From Pseudarthrobacter sp. AL07 (GTDB taxonomy: Bacteria > Actinomycetota > Actinomycetes > Actinomycetales > Micrococcaceae), in NCBI RefSeq assembly GCF_029960665.1, contig NZ_JASBRB010000005.1:156645-220644 (forward strand): a DNA stretch of 64,000 nt, given 5' to 3'. Below the pieces are notes generated by a model. That model did not search any database. It was not told the origin of the DNA and saw nothing but the letters and a program-made list of their open reading frames with translations. Below are positions 22,585 through 33,300 of this stretch, piece after piece; positions within the stretch are counted from its first letter, which is position 1, and every line of letters begins with the position of its first letter. The position numbers were made by a program, and so were the translations under genes.

Positions 22585-25500
22585 CAATCGTCCTCTCCCA
22601 TCGGCAGGGTCCACTTCGGGGCTCCTTCGGGAGCCCGCGAGAACAGCCGCTCAGACACCGGGCTGACCAGCACATTGATTTCCGGCTGCACTTCCCGCAT
22701 CGAATTGGCAATAACAAACGGCGCCTCGGACGACCCTCCTACCGATGCTCTGGCATTCTCGGGGCTGATGATCAACGGCAGGTACTTGTCGCCTTCTCCG
22801 GTGCGTTCGTACACCAGGGTCTTGCTCATCTCCGTGGCCCGCTTCGCACGCTGATTCCAGCGGTCGATGCGGTTCACAAGAAGGTCACTTGCCTTCTTGG
22901 CGATGTCCTCGTTTTGAGCAGCGGCCGCGATGCGTGTTTTCAGCCGGTCCGCCAGCGCTTCGAGCGCCTCTGGCTGCTCCTTGATCCGCCAGGCGCTGCG
23001 TTCCGGGGAGAGCCCATCAGCGACGGGAGCTTGGAGCACCCGGGCAACGCTGACCAGCAGCCCGTCGATACCGCGCTCCAGCGAGGTCGGCGAATACGGG
23101 GTCACCGAAAGCGCCTCGACCTGGGCGTAGAACGTGTTGTGGTAGTTCCGGAACTGCTCGAAATGAGCTAGGTCACGTGGGCGGGCCCAGTTCCCGAGGG
23201 CGACCACGAGACCGGGCCGGTCAGAGGAGTCCCGGCCGACGCGCGAGGATGCCTGAATGTACTCTGCGGTGTTCTTCGGCTGCCCGACCACGAGCATGAG
23301 CCCCAGTCGCTGAACGTCCACTCCGACTTGGAGCATGGAGGTTGCCAGGACGACGTCGAACGGCGCCTCCTTCCTGCCGGGAGCCTTCTTGTTGTCGCGG
23401 ATGGCGGCTATGCGGCCCTGAACAGCTGTGGACGTGTCGAAGTTGGAGTCGAACTCCAACCCAAGCCGGTCCAGAGTCCTGCCGATCTCGGCCGAAGCGA
23501 TGCGGGAGGTCAGCTCGGCAGTGTGCAGGTTGCCGAAAGCTGCGCCGTATCGCTTGGGGAAGCCCGAGTCTTTTCGCGGGTTACCGACCCTGTTTGCTAC
23601 ATCGTCGGCGATGTACCGAGCCATGCCGGCCAGCTCACGGGTTGCATTGAAGTAACCGACCAGCGTCATGTACGGGTCCGCAGCGCTCCCGGCTCTGTCG
23701 AAAAGGAGCTGGCCCGCTAGCAGCAGCACTTCGGCGAGCCGGATTTCCGCGCTGGAGAGGCGCACGCCCTGGGCACTGACACCAAGGTACCGCCGCCCTG
23801 GGTTCTCCCGGCTGATCGGAACTTCCTGGGAGAAGTAGGTATCGGCGACGTCGAGCACCTGCGGAGGGAAGATCTCGACCTGTCGCCCGTAGAGTCCCCG
23901 CACCTGATCCTGGGCGTTGCGCACGGTCGCTGTCGAGGCCACGATCAGAGGTCTCACTGGTTTTCCATCCGGTGTTTCCCATGAGGACAGGGTCTCCATG
24001 GCGGCTTCGAAGAGGCCGACAGCTGTGCCGAGGGCCCCGGTGATCAGATGTAGCTCGTCTTGGATGATCAGGTCCGGCGGCCGCAGCCGGTTCACGGTCT
24101 GTACGGTCGCTGCCGGGTGCCCGTACTTGCTCGCCGGGTGCGTTGTCGTGATGTCGCAGTTGCCGTAGTCCGGATGCACGTACCCATGTCGGCCGCACCT
24201 GCGGCTAACGTATCCGAACAGTGAGCCGGCCTCGCCCTCGCGGGCGAGTCGGGCGAACTTGTCCACGGTCGCGATCACAAAAGCCGGGGTGAGGCGGTAA
24301 ATCTCCTCATCGACGGTGAGTACCGGCAGTCCTTCGTCGACAAGGCCGCCCTTGGAGAAGGGGCAGCGGGCGAGGTCGTCGCCGCAGTAGACGAATACGC
24401 GGCGGACTGTGGCGTCGGTCTTGACCTGGGCGGCGGCGATGGGCGTGCCACACCAGGGGCACCGCTGAATCTGGAGGACCGTCAGCCGGTGGGAACCGTA
24501 CTCGTTTGCCTTGGTGAGCTGCTCATCCGCTTCCTCGAACCGTTTCGGGCTCACGTCGGTGCCGACCCACAGTCCAATGCGGAAAGGCTCTGCGCCCCAC
24601 ATCTCCTCATTTTCGCGGCGTGCGAGTTCAGCGGCGCACATCAGTGTCGTCGCCCGCTGGAACTGCTGGGCGGTCAGCAGTCGCAAGGTGTACCGCATAA
24701 GGACAGCGACGCCGTCACGCCCATCGAGCTGGCCGTCAGTCGAACTGACCAGGCCCTGGCGCCGGCGGATCGCGAACGTGTAGGCCGCGAGGCCGAGATA
24801 GGCCTCGGTCTTGCCACCACCGGTGGGGAAGAACAGCAGTTCAACCCGCGCCAGATGATCGGCACTACGAAATGCCGCCGTCGGGTCCGTCAATGCGCCA
24901 AGCTGCATGAGGATGAACGCAAGCTGGAACGGACGCCAAGAGGCTGCGCCCGGGCCCTTTGAGGCAACTGCTGCCTGTGCTTGCTCGATCGTCACTGTTG
25001 GATCAGATGCCCGCAGGGCTGCTACCTGGGAGGCGATGCGCTGATCGCGCATCACGCGGTTCGTGAATTGGAAGCAACGCAGCGCTTCAGGATCGCTGGC
25101 GATGTGTTCGAGCCCGTCGGCAAGCCGTTGGCGCGCCTGGGCCGCATCCCACAGGACCGCCTCGGCGGTCTCCTGAAGATGCGCCGGAAGTCCCTTCGCA
25201 GTTGCCCCCTGCTCGTCAAGCCACGCACCGTAACCGGAGACCAGGGGGGCCAGGCCGGCCTTCAGCCCCTCTGGTGTCACTGTCGATAGCGCATCCATCG
25301 ACAGCAGCGCGTCCTTCACCGAGCGTGCACGTGTCTGCGGCGTCTCGGCGACAGGAAGCCACGTCGTAGAAACCTCAGCTGCCCGCCGTGAACCAGTGCG
25401 TGCCACCCAATCCACCGAGCAGGTGCGACCGATCGCGAACTCCAGGCGGTTGCGGTACTGGAGGTTCAACCGCTTGACCTCGTCGTCATGCTCCGGCCAG

Positions 25501-26300
25501 TCCTGCTCCAGCGCATCCCGCACCGGGAGTAACACCTCCGCCCCGCCGGCGTTCACGCGGAGCTGGGTCTGGAACAGCCACATGTTCACCGGGATCGGCA
25601 TCGGCGTCTCCCGGTCATTGCACAGTGCAATCTCCACGAGCACCCGGCCGAACTGCGGGTCGTCGTACCGGTCCACCCTCAGGCAAATCGATTCCCGCAG
25701 GGTAATCGTGGCAGTTTTCCCCGGGGACAGGTCGGCGAGTGAGATCGTGCGTGGTTCTTCGACCGGAGTGCGCTGGTAGTAGCGGATGGGGCGGCCGGCT
25801 TTGGTGACTTGGTCGGTCTCGACCGTCGAGTAAGTACCCCATGATGCGGTAACTGTGAACGAGGCCAGGTTCGCCGGTACCTGGAACCGTAGGCCCATTG
25901 ACGCGGGGATCATCAGTCCTTGTTTCGGGGTGCGGTCCTCCGTGTCATCGTCTTCCGCGTCCGCAGTTGTCTCGTCGGCGGCGAACGCGGGCACGCCGCG
26001 CTGCTCACGGGCGGCGTCATCGTCCATGCGGGCCTCGACGATGTGCCCGCGCTCCGGGGCGCTTTCGGATGCGCCATCTTTCAAGGCCTTGCCTGTGAGC
26101 TTCACCGGGGCGATGTGCCCCACCAGGTACTGGGAGCGGGGGCTAAACGGCAGAACCTCTTCGGGTCCGTGGATCGGCCCGAGCAGTTCCCGCTCCAGGA
26201 TGTCGGCCAGGTTCTCGCGCACCATGAATGACGAACCATCCAGCTCATGGTTGAGCTCGTAGGGCTCCTGTGGTGATCGTGTGGTCGTGGTCTCGCTCAT
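22584..26300 (-). CDS. drmA: DrmA: DISARM SF2 helicase
   Basis: 1238 residues from ATG 26300 (ATGA overlap with drmMI). Domains: an N-terminal ~450-residue non-helicase region; Walker A PTGGGKT (492-498); a Cys-rich insertion (CPWCGTP near 614 and further Cys at 639-646); Walker B DELH (748-751); C-terminal helicase motifs TSMLQVGVDV (~988) and QASSRVGRD (~1016). DrmA is the DNA translocase of the DISARM core and with DrmB binds DNA with 5' overhangs. All motifs are intact, and length matches class 1 systems. Confidence 0.94.
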   Translation of the reverse strand: MSETTTTRSPQEPYELNHELDGSSFMVRENLADILERELLGPIHGPEEVLPFSPRSQYLVGHIAPVKLTGKALKDGASESAPERGHIVEARMDDDAAREQRGVPAFAADETTADAEDDDTEDRTPKQGLMIPASMGLRFQVPANLASFTVTASWGTYSTVETDQVTKAGRPIRYYQRTPVEEPRTISLADLSPGKTATITLRESICLRVDRYDDPQFGRVLVEIALCNDRETPMPIPVNMWLFQTQLRVNAGGAEVLLPVRDALEQDWPEHDDEVKRLNLQYRNRLEFAIGRTCSVDWVARTGSRRAAEVSTTWLPVAETPQTRARSVKDALLSMDALSTVTPEGLKAGLAPLVSGYGAWLDEQGATAKGLPAHLQETAEAVLWDAAQARQRLADGLEHIASDPEALRCFQFTNRVMRDQRIASQVAALRASDPTVTIEQAQAAVASKGPGAASWRPFQLAFILMQLGALTDPTAAFRSADHLARVELLFFPTGGGKTEAYLGLAAYTFAIRRRQGLVSSTDGQLDGRDGVAVLMRYTLRLLTAQQFQRATTLMCAAELARRENEEMWGAEPFRIGLWVGTDVSPKRFEEADEQLTKANEYGSHRLTVLQIQRCPWCGTPIAAAQVKTDATVRRVFVYCGDDLARCPFSKGGLVDEGLPVLTVDEEIYRLTPAFVIATVDKFARLAREGEAGSLFGYVSRRCGRHGYVHPDYGNCDITTTHPASKYGHPAATVQTVNRLRPPDLIIQDELHLITGALGTAVGLFEAAMETLSSWETPDGKPVRPLIVASTATVRNAQDQVRGLYGRQVEIFPPQVLDVADTYFSQEVPISRENPGRRYLGVSAQGVRLSSAEIRLAEVLLLAGQLLFDRAGSAADPYMTLVGYFNATRELAGMARYIADDVANRVGNPRKDSGFPKRYGAAFGNLHTAELTSRIASAEIGRTLDRLGLEFDSNFDTSTAVQGRIAAIRDNKKAPGRKEAPFDVVLATSMLQVGVDVQRLGLMLVVGQPKNTAEYIQASSRVGRDSSDRPGLVVALGNWARPRDLAHFEQFRNYHNTFYAQVEALSVTPYSPTSLERGIDGLLVSVARVLQAPVADGLSPERSAWRIKEQPEALEALADRLKTRIAAAAQNEDIAKKASDLLVNRIDRWNQRAKRATEMSKTLVYERTGEGDKYLPLIISPENARASVGGSSEAPFVIANSMREVQPEINVLVSPVSERLFSRAPEGAPKWTLPMGEDD

Positions 26301-29300
26301 GAGAACAGTGTCTCCATTCCCTCCGACATTGACTTCGCTTTTCGGCCCTTCGCCGCTTTCTTCGGAAGCGCAGCGGCCTCAGCAGCGGCCCGGCGATGAT
26401 TCTCCTCAAGCAGGCGGTCGAGGATCTCGACCCGTGCGGCAGGACTCACTGTCCAGCGCTCCATCTGGCGGTACGTGTGGAAGCCATGATCGAGCGGAAT
26501 GTCAGACCAGCCGTAGGCGTCCATCACTGCTTTATCCAGCTCGACGTGGATCGCCCGAAGACGGGCGACATCGGTATCAGCTGCATCTGTGGTGGCCGGG
26601 CCGTTCACAAGGTTGTAGAGGCTCGTCAGCCCGAGGTCGCGGCGCAGCATGATCTGGCATCGCTCGTCATCGAGCCTCCGGCCAACGCGCTCCGACCAGT
26701 CGGTTCGCTCCGGCCGTGGGAACGTCCCGAAGACGTCGGATGGCGCGTACCGCGGATCGTTGCGCATTCCCGATCCGTAGGTGATTGCCCAGAGTTGATG
26801 TGCTGAGGACGACAACACAGCTTGTTCTGAATAGGAATCTGTAGCGAAGACTGTGAGTGAATCGCTGGGGACCTGCTCTGCACTTACTCGTGCAGGCATG
26901 ACCGTCTTACTCACGCGAGTGATTACGAGCATTTGGTCCAGCCCGGCGATAGCCTTCCGCATCGTCAATTGCTTCTCGCCAAATTGCCACCACCGCTCCC
27001 GATACACCTTGCGTGGATTTCTGTCGCGGTCAGGCTTCACAGCTTCGAGGAGACGCCGGTATGGGATCTCATACTGCTCGGCCCGTTCCTGGGACCAATC
27101 AAAAAAATCAACGACCCAACGCGATGCCGACGTATCCGGGCGCTGATTAACGTCCTGTCCGATGAGATACGGAAAGAGAACTTGACGGTTACGGTCGTCG
27201 GATCGGATCCAATCCCGGGCCACTTCCGGTTCGATAACAAAGCCCAACCCAAGCACGAGGCTTCCGATGTGCGCGATGCCATCGTTCTGCTGAAGGCGCA
27301 GTGGCTTCCCATCCACTCGGTTTCCCGCTTCCAGCAGAGTTGATATCCGCCCAACCGCCTGGTCGTCGCTGACTCTCTGGACTGAGTCAGAAACAGAGCC
27401 AGTACCACCCCAGACAGCTGCGTACTCCAGGTTTGCGCTCTCAGAGGGCCATGACCGAGAACGGATCGCACGCGTGATGGTGAGCCCTCCGTCAACCATC
27501 CGGTCAAGCCCCACCTCACGTGTGTCGCCTTGAGCAATCGTGTTTGTGGCTATGAGACCGAGCGTTCCCGAGGGGGCGAGAAGAGCTTGAGCGCGCAGAA
27601 AGAAGTACGCCACTAGATCCGCGCTTCCTTTGACGCCAGTTGCCAATACGTTGACGAACCACTCGCGTGCGGCGCCACCGACCGCTCCAGATACCTTCTT
27701 GCCGCCAAGGAACGGGGGGTTTCCGATGATCGCGTCAAAGCCACCGTGTCCTACTACGACGTCGGGGGCCTCAAGCACCCAGTGGAGAGGTTGCCAACGC
27801 TCATAGTCTGTTTGCACAGTTGGTGTGAGGCCATGATCGATGATGCTGTCGAGCCACGTACGGTCCGTGTCCCCGTCGCGGGTTCCGAGGTGCGCCTTCT
27901 TTACGGCTGCCCGCAGATTCTCGTATGCGTCATCGAGCGCATTGCCGGGCTTTCCTCCATGGGGCAGGCCAGCAGCAATCACGCCGTCGGAGATCGCGCG
28001 GAGTGACCCAGTGACCTCGTGGAGCTCTCGCAGCTGGCGGTGCTTCGCGGTGCTACTACGGGCGGGGTCGTCTTCATCGATTTCGGTAGCGAGGCGTTCA
28101 CGCAGGCTGACCGCTTTGCGGATAATGGCGTCGATGTCGACGTCGAAGATGTCGAACATCTGGCTGGACGAAACGCGCGTGGGGTCGATGTGGAGCTTGC
28201 GCAGCTGGTCGAGGGTGTTGAGACCGAGCAGGGAGTTGCCGAGGAAGACCTTGTCGTCGACGAAGGAGAACGGCAGGTCGCGGTCGAGGGAGACGAGCCA
28301 GAGGGAGAGCTTGCACATCTCAACGGCCATGTCGTTGATGTCAGCTCCGTAGAGGCAGTTCGCAACGACCTGGCGGATGGCACGCCCGTACAGGTCCTTG
28401 CGGTGGGAGCTGGCCGGGTCTTCCTCAGTCCATGCCTCCACCACGCGGTCGGCGAGGTACCGGGCAGCAGCCACGAGAAACGCCCCGGAGCCGCAGGCAA
28501 TATCGGCGACCTTGAGTCCCAGCAGTTCGTCGGAAGACTTCAGCTCCCACTGCTCGCTGTCGGCGGTCTGATGCGGGCCGGGAGAGTAGCACAGGGGCTG
28601 GAGAGCATGGAGAACGACCTCTTCCGCCAGGGACTTCGGCGTGTAGTGCGCCCCGGCGTTCTTGCGTGACGGGGTCTCCTTCACCACCAGTCCTCCGGTC
28701 ACGACCACGAACGGGTGGCCCCGCAGGTCAGGCCTGATGAGACCAAGCCAGGGCTTGATGCGGTCGCGCAGCGTGTTGTCGTCGCCAACTGTTTGGGTGA
28801 GGGCACTGATTGCACTCGGGTCGACCGCTGCGGTGACGGCTTTGGCGATCGCCGCAGCTGACGACGGGCTAGCAGAGGGCTGGTCTTTATCAACCCATTC
28901 GCGGACCGCTGCGGCGAGCTTCTTCGGATCGGTGTGGGTAGTCGCCAGGTCTTCGAGTATGGCCAGCGGGATCTCGGGTTCCGCGCCGGTGGTTCCGATA
29001 ATGCCTAGGGAGGGCTCACTGACACGTATCGCTGTATAGCCGAGCAGGCCTTCATAGATGTAGCCGATCTGCTCGACGTCGATGTCGCGGAACGAGATCT
29101 GCCGGCTTTCCCCTTTCACGTAGGCGACCTGGATGGAGCGCAGCACGTGGAGCATTACCCGGTCGGAGACCGTGACGGCCAGAGCGCCCTGTTCATCTGT
29201 GCCCGTGAGGAAGGGGAACCGTGCCGGGTCGAACAATGATCCGCCGTAGGCGGGCATGCGCAGGTTCTCGAATGATGCTCCCTTGTAGAGAGCCTGGCTG

Positions 29301-30379
29301 GTTGCGAGCAGCCGGTGCCAGGTCAGCGAGGTGGCGTCGAGAGCTTCCTCGCTCTCGTCGTTCTGCCGGCCAGTGAGCCGGTCGAGTTCGCCGGCTATGC
29401 CGTAGCCCTGTTCAAACAGCTCCCCTGAAGGCAGGAGGCCGCGCTCTTCGGCGAACAGCAGGAACACCGCCCGCATCATCACGGTGACGGCAGCCTCGTA
29501 GGTGTCGTGGTTCCGATCCGGGAGCGGGTCGGGCAGGCCACGGCGTTTAGCCTCGGCCGCCGACTCTGAGAATGACTGGATGAGGAGTTCGACGGCCCGG
29601 CGGACCTGCGCGCCGAGCGCTTCAGTGATCTCCTCGGCTGCGGCGATGGATTCTTTGAAAAGCACAGGGAGGCGCTCGGCGGGGTCGCCACCGATGATGT
29701 GCTGTCTCCCGACGAGAGTTAGGAAGGCGTCCCGTGCCCGGGGTTCTTCGACCCAGGTGAGCGCGTCCACGATGCCGGAAGCGGCCATGCTGCCCTCGCG
29801 GGCGCAGACCAGGCCCCACCAGCGACCGTCGGTGACGATGCCGATCTCGACCCTGTTTTCGCGCAGGAGTGCCTCACAGCGGTCGATTGGAGTTGCGGCC
29901 CACAGGTCGCTGGGGGTCTGGCGCAGTGAGTCCGTCGGATCGACGACGAGCACGAGCGCGCCAATACCCTCCGCGTTGAGAAGGGCTCCCTGCGCGGTAA
30001 CGGTGACCGCGCGGTTGGGTGACTGTGCCTCTACGCCAGGGACAATGCCCCAATCCAGTGACTCACCCCAGCCGACGACGTCCCGCAGAACAGTCTCGAC
30101 CCACTTGTCGCGTTCTGTTCGGTAGCCGGCGAGCCGGATATCACTGTCCGGGTTGCGGTCGAGATCTTCCCAAGTGGCCTCGAATGCCCTGCGGGCTTCG
30201 ACCAGGGCGTCGAAGCGGTCAGAGTGAGTGGCACGGAAGTCCGGGATGCCGTTAGGCCAGACCCTTTTGAGCGGCGGGATGGCGAGAAACGGTCCATCTG
30301 TGTCGACGAGCTGGAGCCACGCCCGGTGCAGTTCTGTAGCGTTGACATTCGGACCAGTGGCCTTCCTGGGTCGCGCCAT
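26297..30379 (-). CDS. drmMI: DrmMI: DISARM N6-adenine methyltransferase
   Basis: 1360 residues from ATG 30379, sharing bases with the drmD stop (TGATG); ATG 30391 is possible. The large N-terminal region (1-570) resembles type IIG/BREX-like methylase N-termini. SAM motif I is DIACGSGAF (626-634), and the gamma-class catalytic motif is NPPF (887-890). The C-terminal ~350 residues look like a target-recognition/coupling region, ending in a Lys-rich tail. It should methylate adenine in a host motif and so mark self; its presence, rather than the cytosine methylase DrmMII, defines class 1 DISARM. Confidence 0.93.
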   Translation of the reverse strand: MARPRKATGPNVNATELHRAWLQLVDTDGPFLAIPPLKRVWPNGIPDFRATHSDRFDALVEARRAFEATWEDLDRNPDSDIRLAGYRTERDKWVETVLRDVVGWGESLDWGIVPGVEAQSPNRAVTVTAQGALLNAEGIGALVLVVDPTDSLRQTPSDLWAATPIDRCEALLRENRVEIGIVTDGRWWGLVCAREGSMAASGIVDALTWVEEPRARDAFLTLVGRQHIIGGDPAERLPVLFKESIAAAEEITEALGAQVRRAVELLIQSFSESAAEAKRRGLPDPLPDRNHDTYEAAVTVMMRAVFLLFAEERGLLPSGELFEQGYGIAGELDRLTGRQNDESEEALDATSLTWHRLLATSQALYKGASFENLRMPAYGGSLFDPARFPFLTGTDEQGALAVTVSDRVMLHVLRSIQVAYVKGESRQISFRDIDVEQIGYIYEGLLGYTAIRVSEPSLGIIGTTGAEPEIPLAILEDLATTHTDPKKLAAAVREWVDKDQPSASPSSAAAIAKAVTAAVDPSAISALTQTVGDDNTLRDRIKPWLGLIRPDLRGHPFVVVTGGLVVKETPSRKNAGAHYTPKSLAEEVVLHALQPLCYSPGPHQTADSEQWELKSSDELLGLKVADIACGSGAFLVAAARYLADRVVEAWTEEDPASSHRKDLYGRAIRQVVANCLYGADINDMAVEMCKLSLWLVSLDRDLPFSFVDDKVFLGNSLLGLNTLDQLRKLHIDPTRVSSSQMFDIFDVDIDAIIRKAVSLRERLATEIDEDDPARSSTAKHRQLRELHEVTGSLRAISDGVIAAGLPHGGKPGNALDDAYENLRAAVKKAHLGTRDGDTDRTWLDSIIDHGLTPTVQTDYERWQPLHWVLEAPDVVVGHGGFDAIIGNPPFLGGKKVSGAVGGAAREWFVNVLATGVKGSADLVAYFFLRAQALLAPSGTLGLIATNTIAQGDTREVGLDRMVDGGLTITRAIRSRSWPSESANLEYAAVWGGTGSVSDSVQRVSDDQAVGRISTLLEAGNRVDGKPLRLQQNDGIAHIGSLVLGLGFVIEPEVARDWIRSDDRNRQVLFPYLIGQDVNQRPDTSASRWVVDFFDWSQERAEQYEIPYRRLLEAVKPDRDRNPRKVYRERWWQFGEKQLTMRKAIAGLDQMLVITRVSKTVMPARVSAEQVPSDSLTVFATDSYSEQAVLSSSAHQLWAITYGSGMRNDPRYAPSDVFGTFPRPERTDWSERVGRRLDDERCQIMLRRDLGLTSLYNLVNGPATTDAADTDVARLRAIHVELDKAVMDAYGWSDIPLDHGFHTYRQMERWTVSPAARVEILDRLLEENHRRAAAEAAALPKKAAKGRKAKSMSEGMETLFS

Positions 30380-33300
30380 CAGTTGGTCCATCCTTCTGCG
30401 TCGTCACGGGTGAGGGCGAATACGACTGCCGCGGCTGTGGTGTGCGGCTTGACGTCGGCATACCGCTCTCTGATCGCGTCGATCTCACGGGCTTCTTCGT
30501 CGTCGAGTTCGTCCAGGCGGCGTTCCATCGCTTCGATGTCCCGGCGGCGCTGGCGCTGCTGGTCATCGGGAAGGAGCATCGCCGCGGCCTCTTCGTCGGC
30601 GCGCCGCAGACGGGCGAGTGAGTCTCGGAGGTTAGTGCGGAACGCCGCGAAGATGTCCCGTGCCCGCTGGACGTCTGCTTCCTGGCGGCGCGTCAGCTGT
30701 TCCAGGACGAGCTCGTGGCGGCGGCCCGCGCGGGCCTGCATGGACTCTTCGAGCCTGAGGCGCAGGGGGGCGTCGGGCACGTTCCACAGGTCGCAGAGCT
30801 GGTCGCGGACGCGCTCGTCCGCCAGTGCAATTTTCTCGCCATCGAGTGCGTGGTCCAGGGCGGATTCCGCTTTTTCCTCTGCCATCGCGCGGCGCCCATG
30901 CAACCTCACGCCGGCCAGGAAGACTTCCTCGTGCAGGCGGATGCCGCCTCTCCCGACCAAGACCATGCGGGTGACTGCGGCGACAAATGATTCGGGCAGA
31001 TCGTCGACCACGACGGCGGTCACGCGACTCAGGGGCGAGTCGACGCTCCATAGTGAGCGGCGCAAAAGACGCTGTGCCTTCTGCACGATTGGGTGTCCGA
31101 GGTGCACGTACACGAGTTCGTTGCGCCCGTCGGAGGCCTTCGGGTCGAAGGTGATGGGGCGTAAGAATTCGGGCTTCAGACGTGTCGGCAAGCCTTTGAG
31201 GGCTGCGCTCCATCCTGCCGAAAGGCTGGGCACATCGTACACTTCGGCGTCGGTGACCTGATCGAAGTTGTGATTCGGCGTGAGCGGTTGCTGGTGGTTG
31301 ATCCGCAAGGCGGTGTCGACCACTCGGCGCAGGTTGGCCGGATCCAGGTGCATCTCCGTGCGTGAGGCCTCGTAACCCTGTTCAAGTTGTGTCAGCCTCG
31401 CGTTGAGCTCCATGCCGCCGGCGAGGGCTGTGTTGATGACGTCGTTCGTGTCCACTCCCTTTGCCTTGGAGCGCACAGGTGCACGCTTGCCGAAGTGGCG
31501 CTGGATCTCGTCACCAATCACTTGGTTGACCGAGCCGAGGTCCTGCTCGACGTTTGCGACCTTCCTCGCGATGCGGGCCATGAAGGAGGCATCAGCCGCG
31601 TAGACGGAGGATTCAGTGGCAGGGGCGAAGTGGAAGACTAGCGGTTCCTGTTTCTGACCGTACCGGTCGATACGGCCGATGCGCTGCTCCAGACGGGACG
31701 GGTTGAACGGGATGTCGAAATTAACCAGCCGGTGGCAGTGCGTCTGGAGATCGATGCCCTCGCCGGCGGCGTCCGTGGCGAGTAGGACCCGCACCGGTTC
31801 CTTGGATGGGTCCTCGGTGAACTGAGACCGGATGTACTCGCGGTCCTCCGGCGGGGTGGAGCCTTGGATGACGGCGAGCCTGTCCCCGTACCCGCGCTGG
31901 GTCAACACACGGGTGAGCCAGTCGACGGTGTGGGCGTACTCGGTGAATACGACGACGCGGTCGGTCGAAAAACTTGTGCCGTCCGGACGGCACACGGATT
32001 CGAGGAACTTCAGCAATTCATCGAGCCGGGAGTCTGCACGGGACTCGTAGCTCAGGCCCCATTCCATGAGGGCATTCAGCTGGTGGGGTTCGGCGGCGAC
32101 GAGCGGGTCGGAGCCCTTCGACTCGCGCAACCGCTCGGCCTCGTCCTGCTCCCACAGGCCCTCTTCCTCATCCGCCTGCCCCTCGCCGAAGACGTCATCG
32201 TAATCGTCGGCTGTCAGGCCGCGTCCGGCTTTGGAACTGATGTAGCGCGAGAGCGTCTGTCCGAACGCGAACGGGCTGGACAGGAACCGCTTCTTCAGCA
32301 GCATGGTGACGATGTCGCCGCTGGGTTTGGTGCCGTTGGCCTTGGCACTCTTGACGACGATCTGGTCCAGGAGCGCGAACATCTCCTGCTCGTCTTCGCG
32401 TGGAGTGTAGTGCAGCGCGGTGACCTTGCGCTTCTTGAAGTCCTTGCCGGTCAGGTCACTCTTGAGGCGGCGGACGGTCACATCCTTGAGTGCCTTGGAA
32501 TCCAGGAGCGCGCCGCGGGAGAAGCGCCGGGAGTCAATCATCTCCATCAGCGCAGTGAACGATTCGGGGTGCCCGTTGTGAGGGGTTGCCGAGAGGAAAA
32601 GCCGGTGTTCGCACCTTTCCGCGAGCTCCCTCACCGCGATGGTGCGCTGCGTGTCCACCGCGTACCCGCGGCCACCTGCAATCGCCGGGGGACTGGACGG
32701 GGCAACGTGGTGGGCCTCGTCGACAACGAGGATGTCGAATGCGAAGCGTTTCGCTGTCTTTGGGCTTTTCACTTGCGAATACACGTCGCGCAGCAGCCGC
32801 TGGGAGCGGACCTGCGGCAGCCACGCCATGCTCACAATGACACGCGGGAACATCAGGAACGGGTTGGCGTGCAGCCCGTGGGTGCGGCGCACCTGCGCCA
32901 TCAGCTCAGAGTTGACGATTGTGAAGTCGAGCCCGAACTTGTCCCGCATCTCATCCTGCCATTTCAACGACAAGCTTGGAGGGCAAACAATCACCGCGGT
33001 CCGCGCACGGTGCCGCAGCAGCAATTCCTGGATCACCAGACCCGCCTCGATGGTCTTTCCCAAGCCCACGTCATCGGCCAGCAGCAGGTTGGTGCGAGGC
33101 GCGCCGAGGGCGCGCCGCAGGGGTTCGAGCTGGTATGCCTCGACGTTCGCGCCGGACCAGAACGGAGCCTGGTAGCGGTTTGGGTCGGCACTGGTGACCG
33201 CACCCCATCGCATCGCGTCCACAAAGCCCGCCAGAGTAGTTGGGTCATCAAACTGCTCGGCGTAGATCGTCTCCGGCAGCCCCTGAGCCGGGGTGACTGT

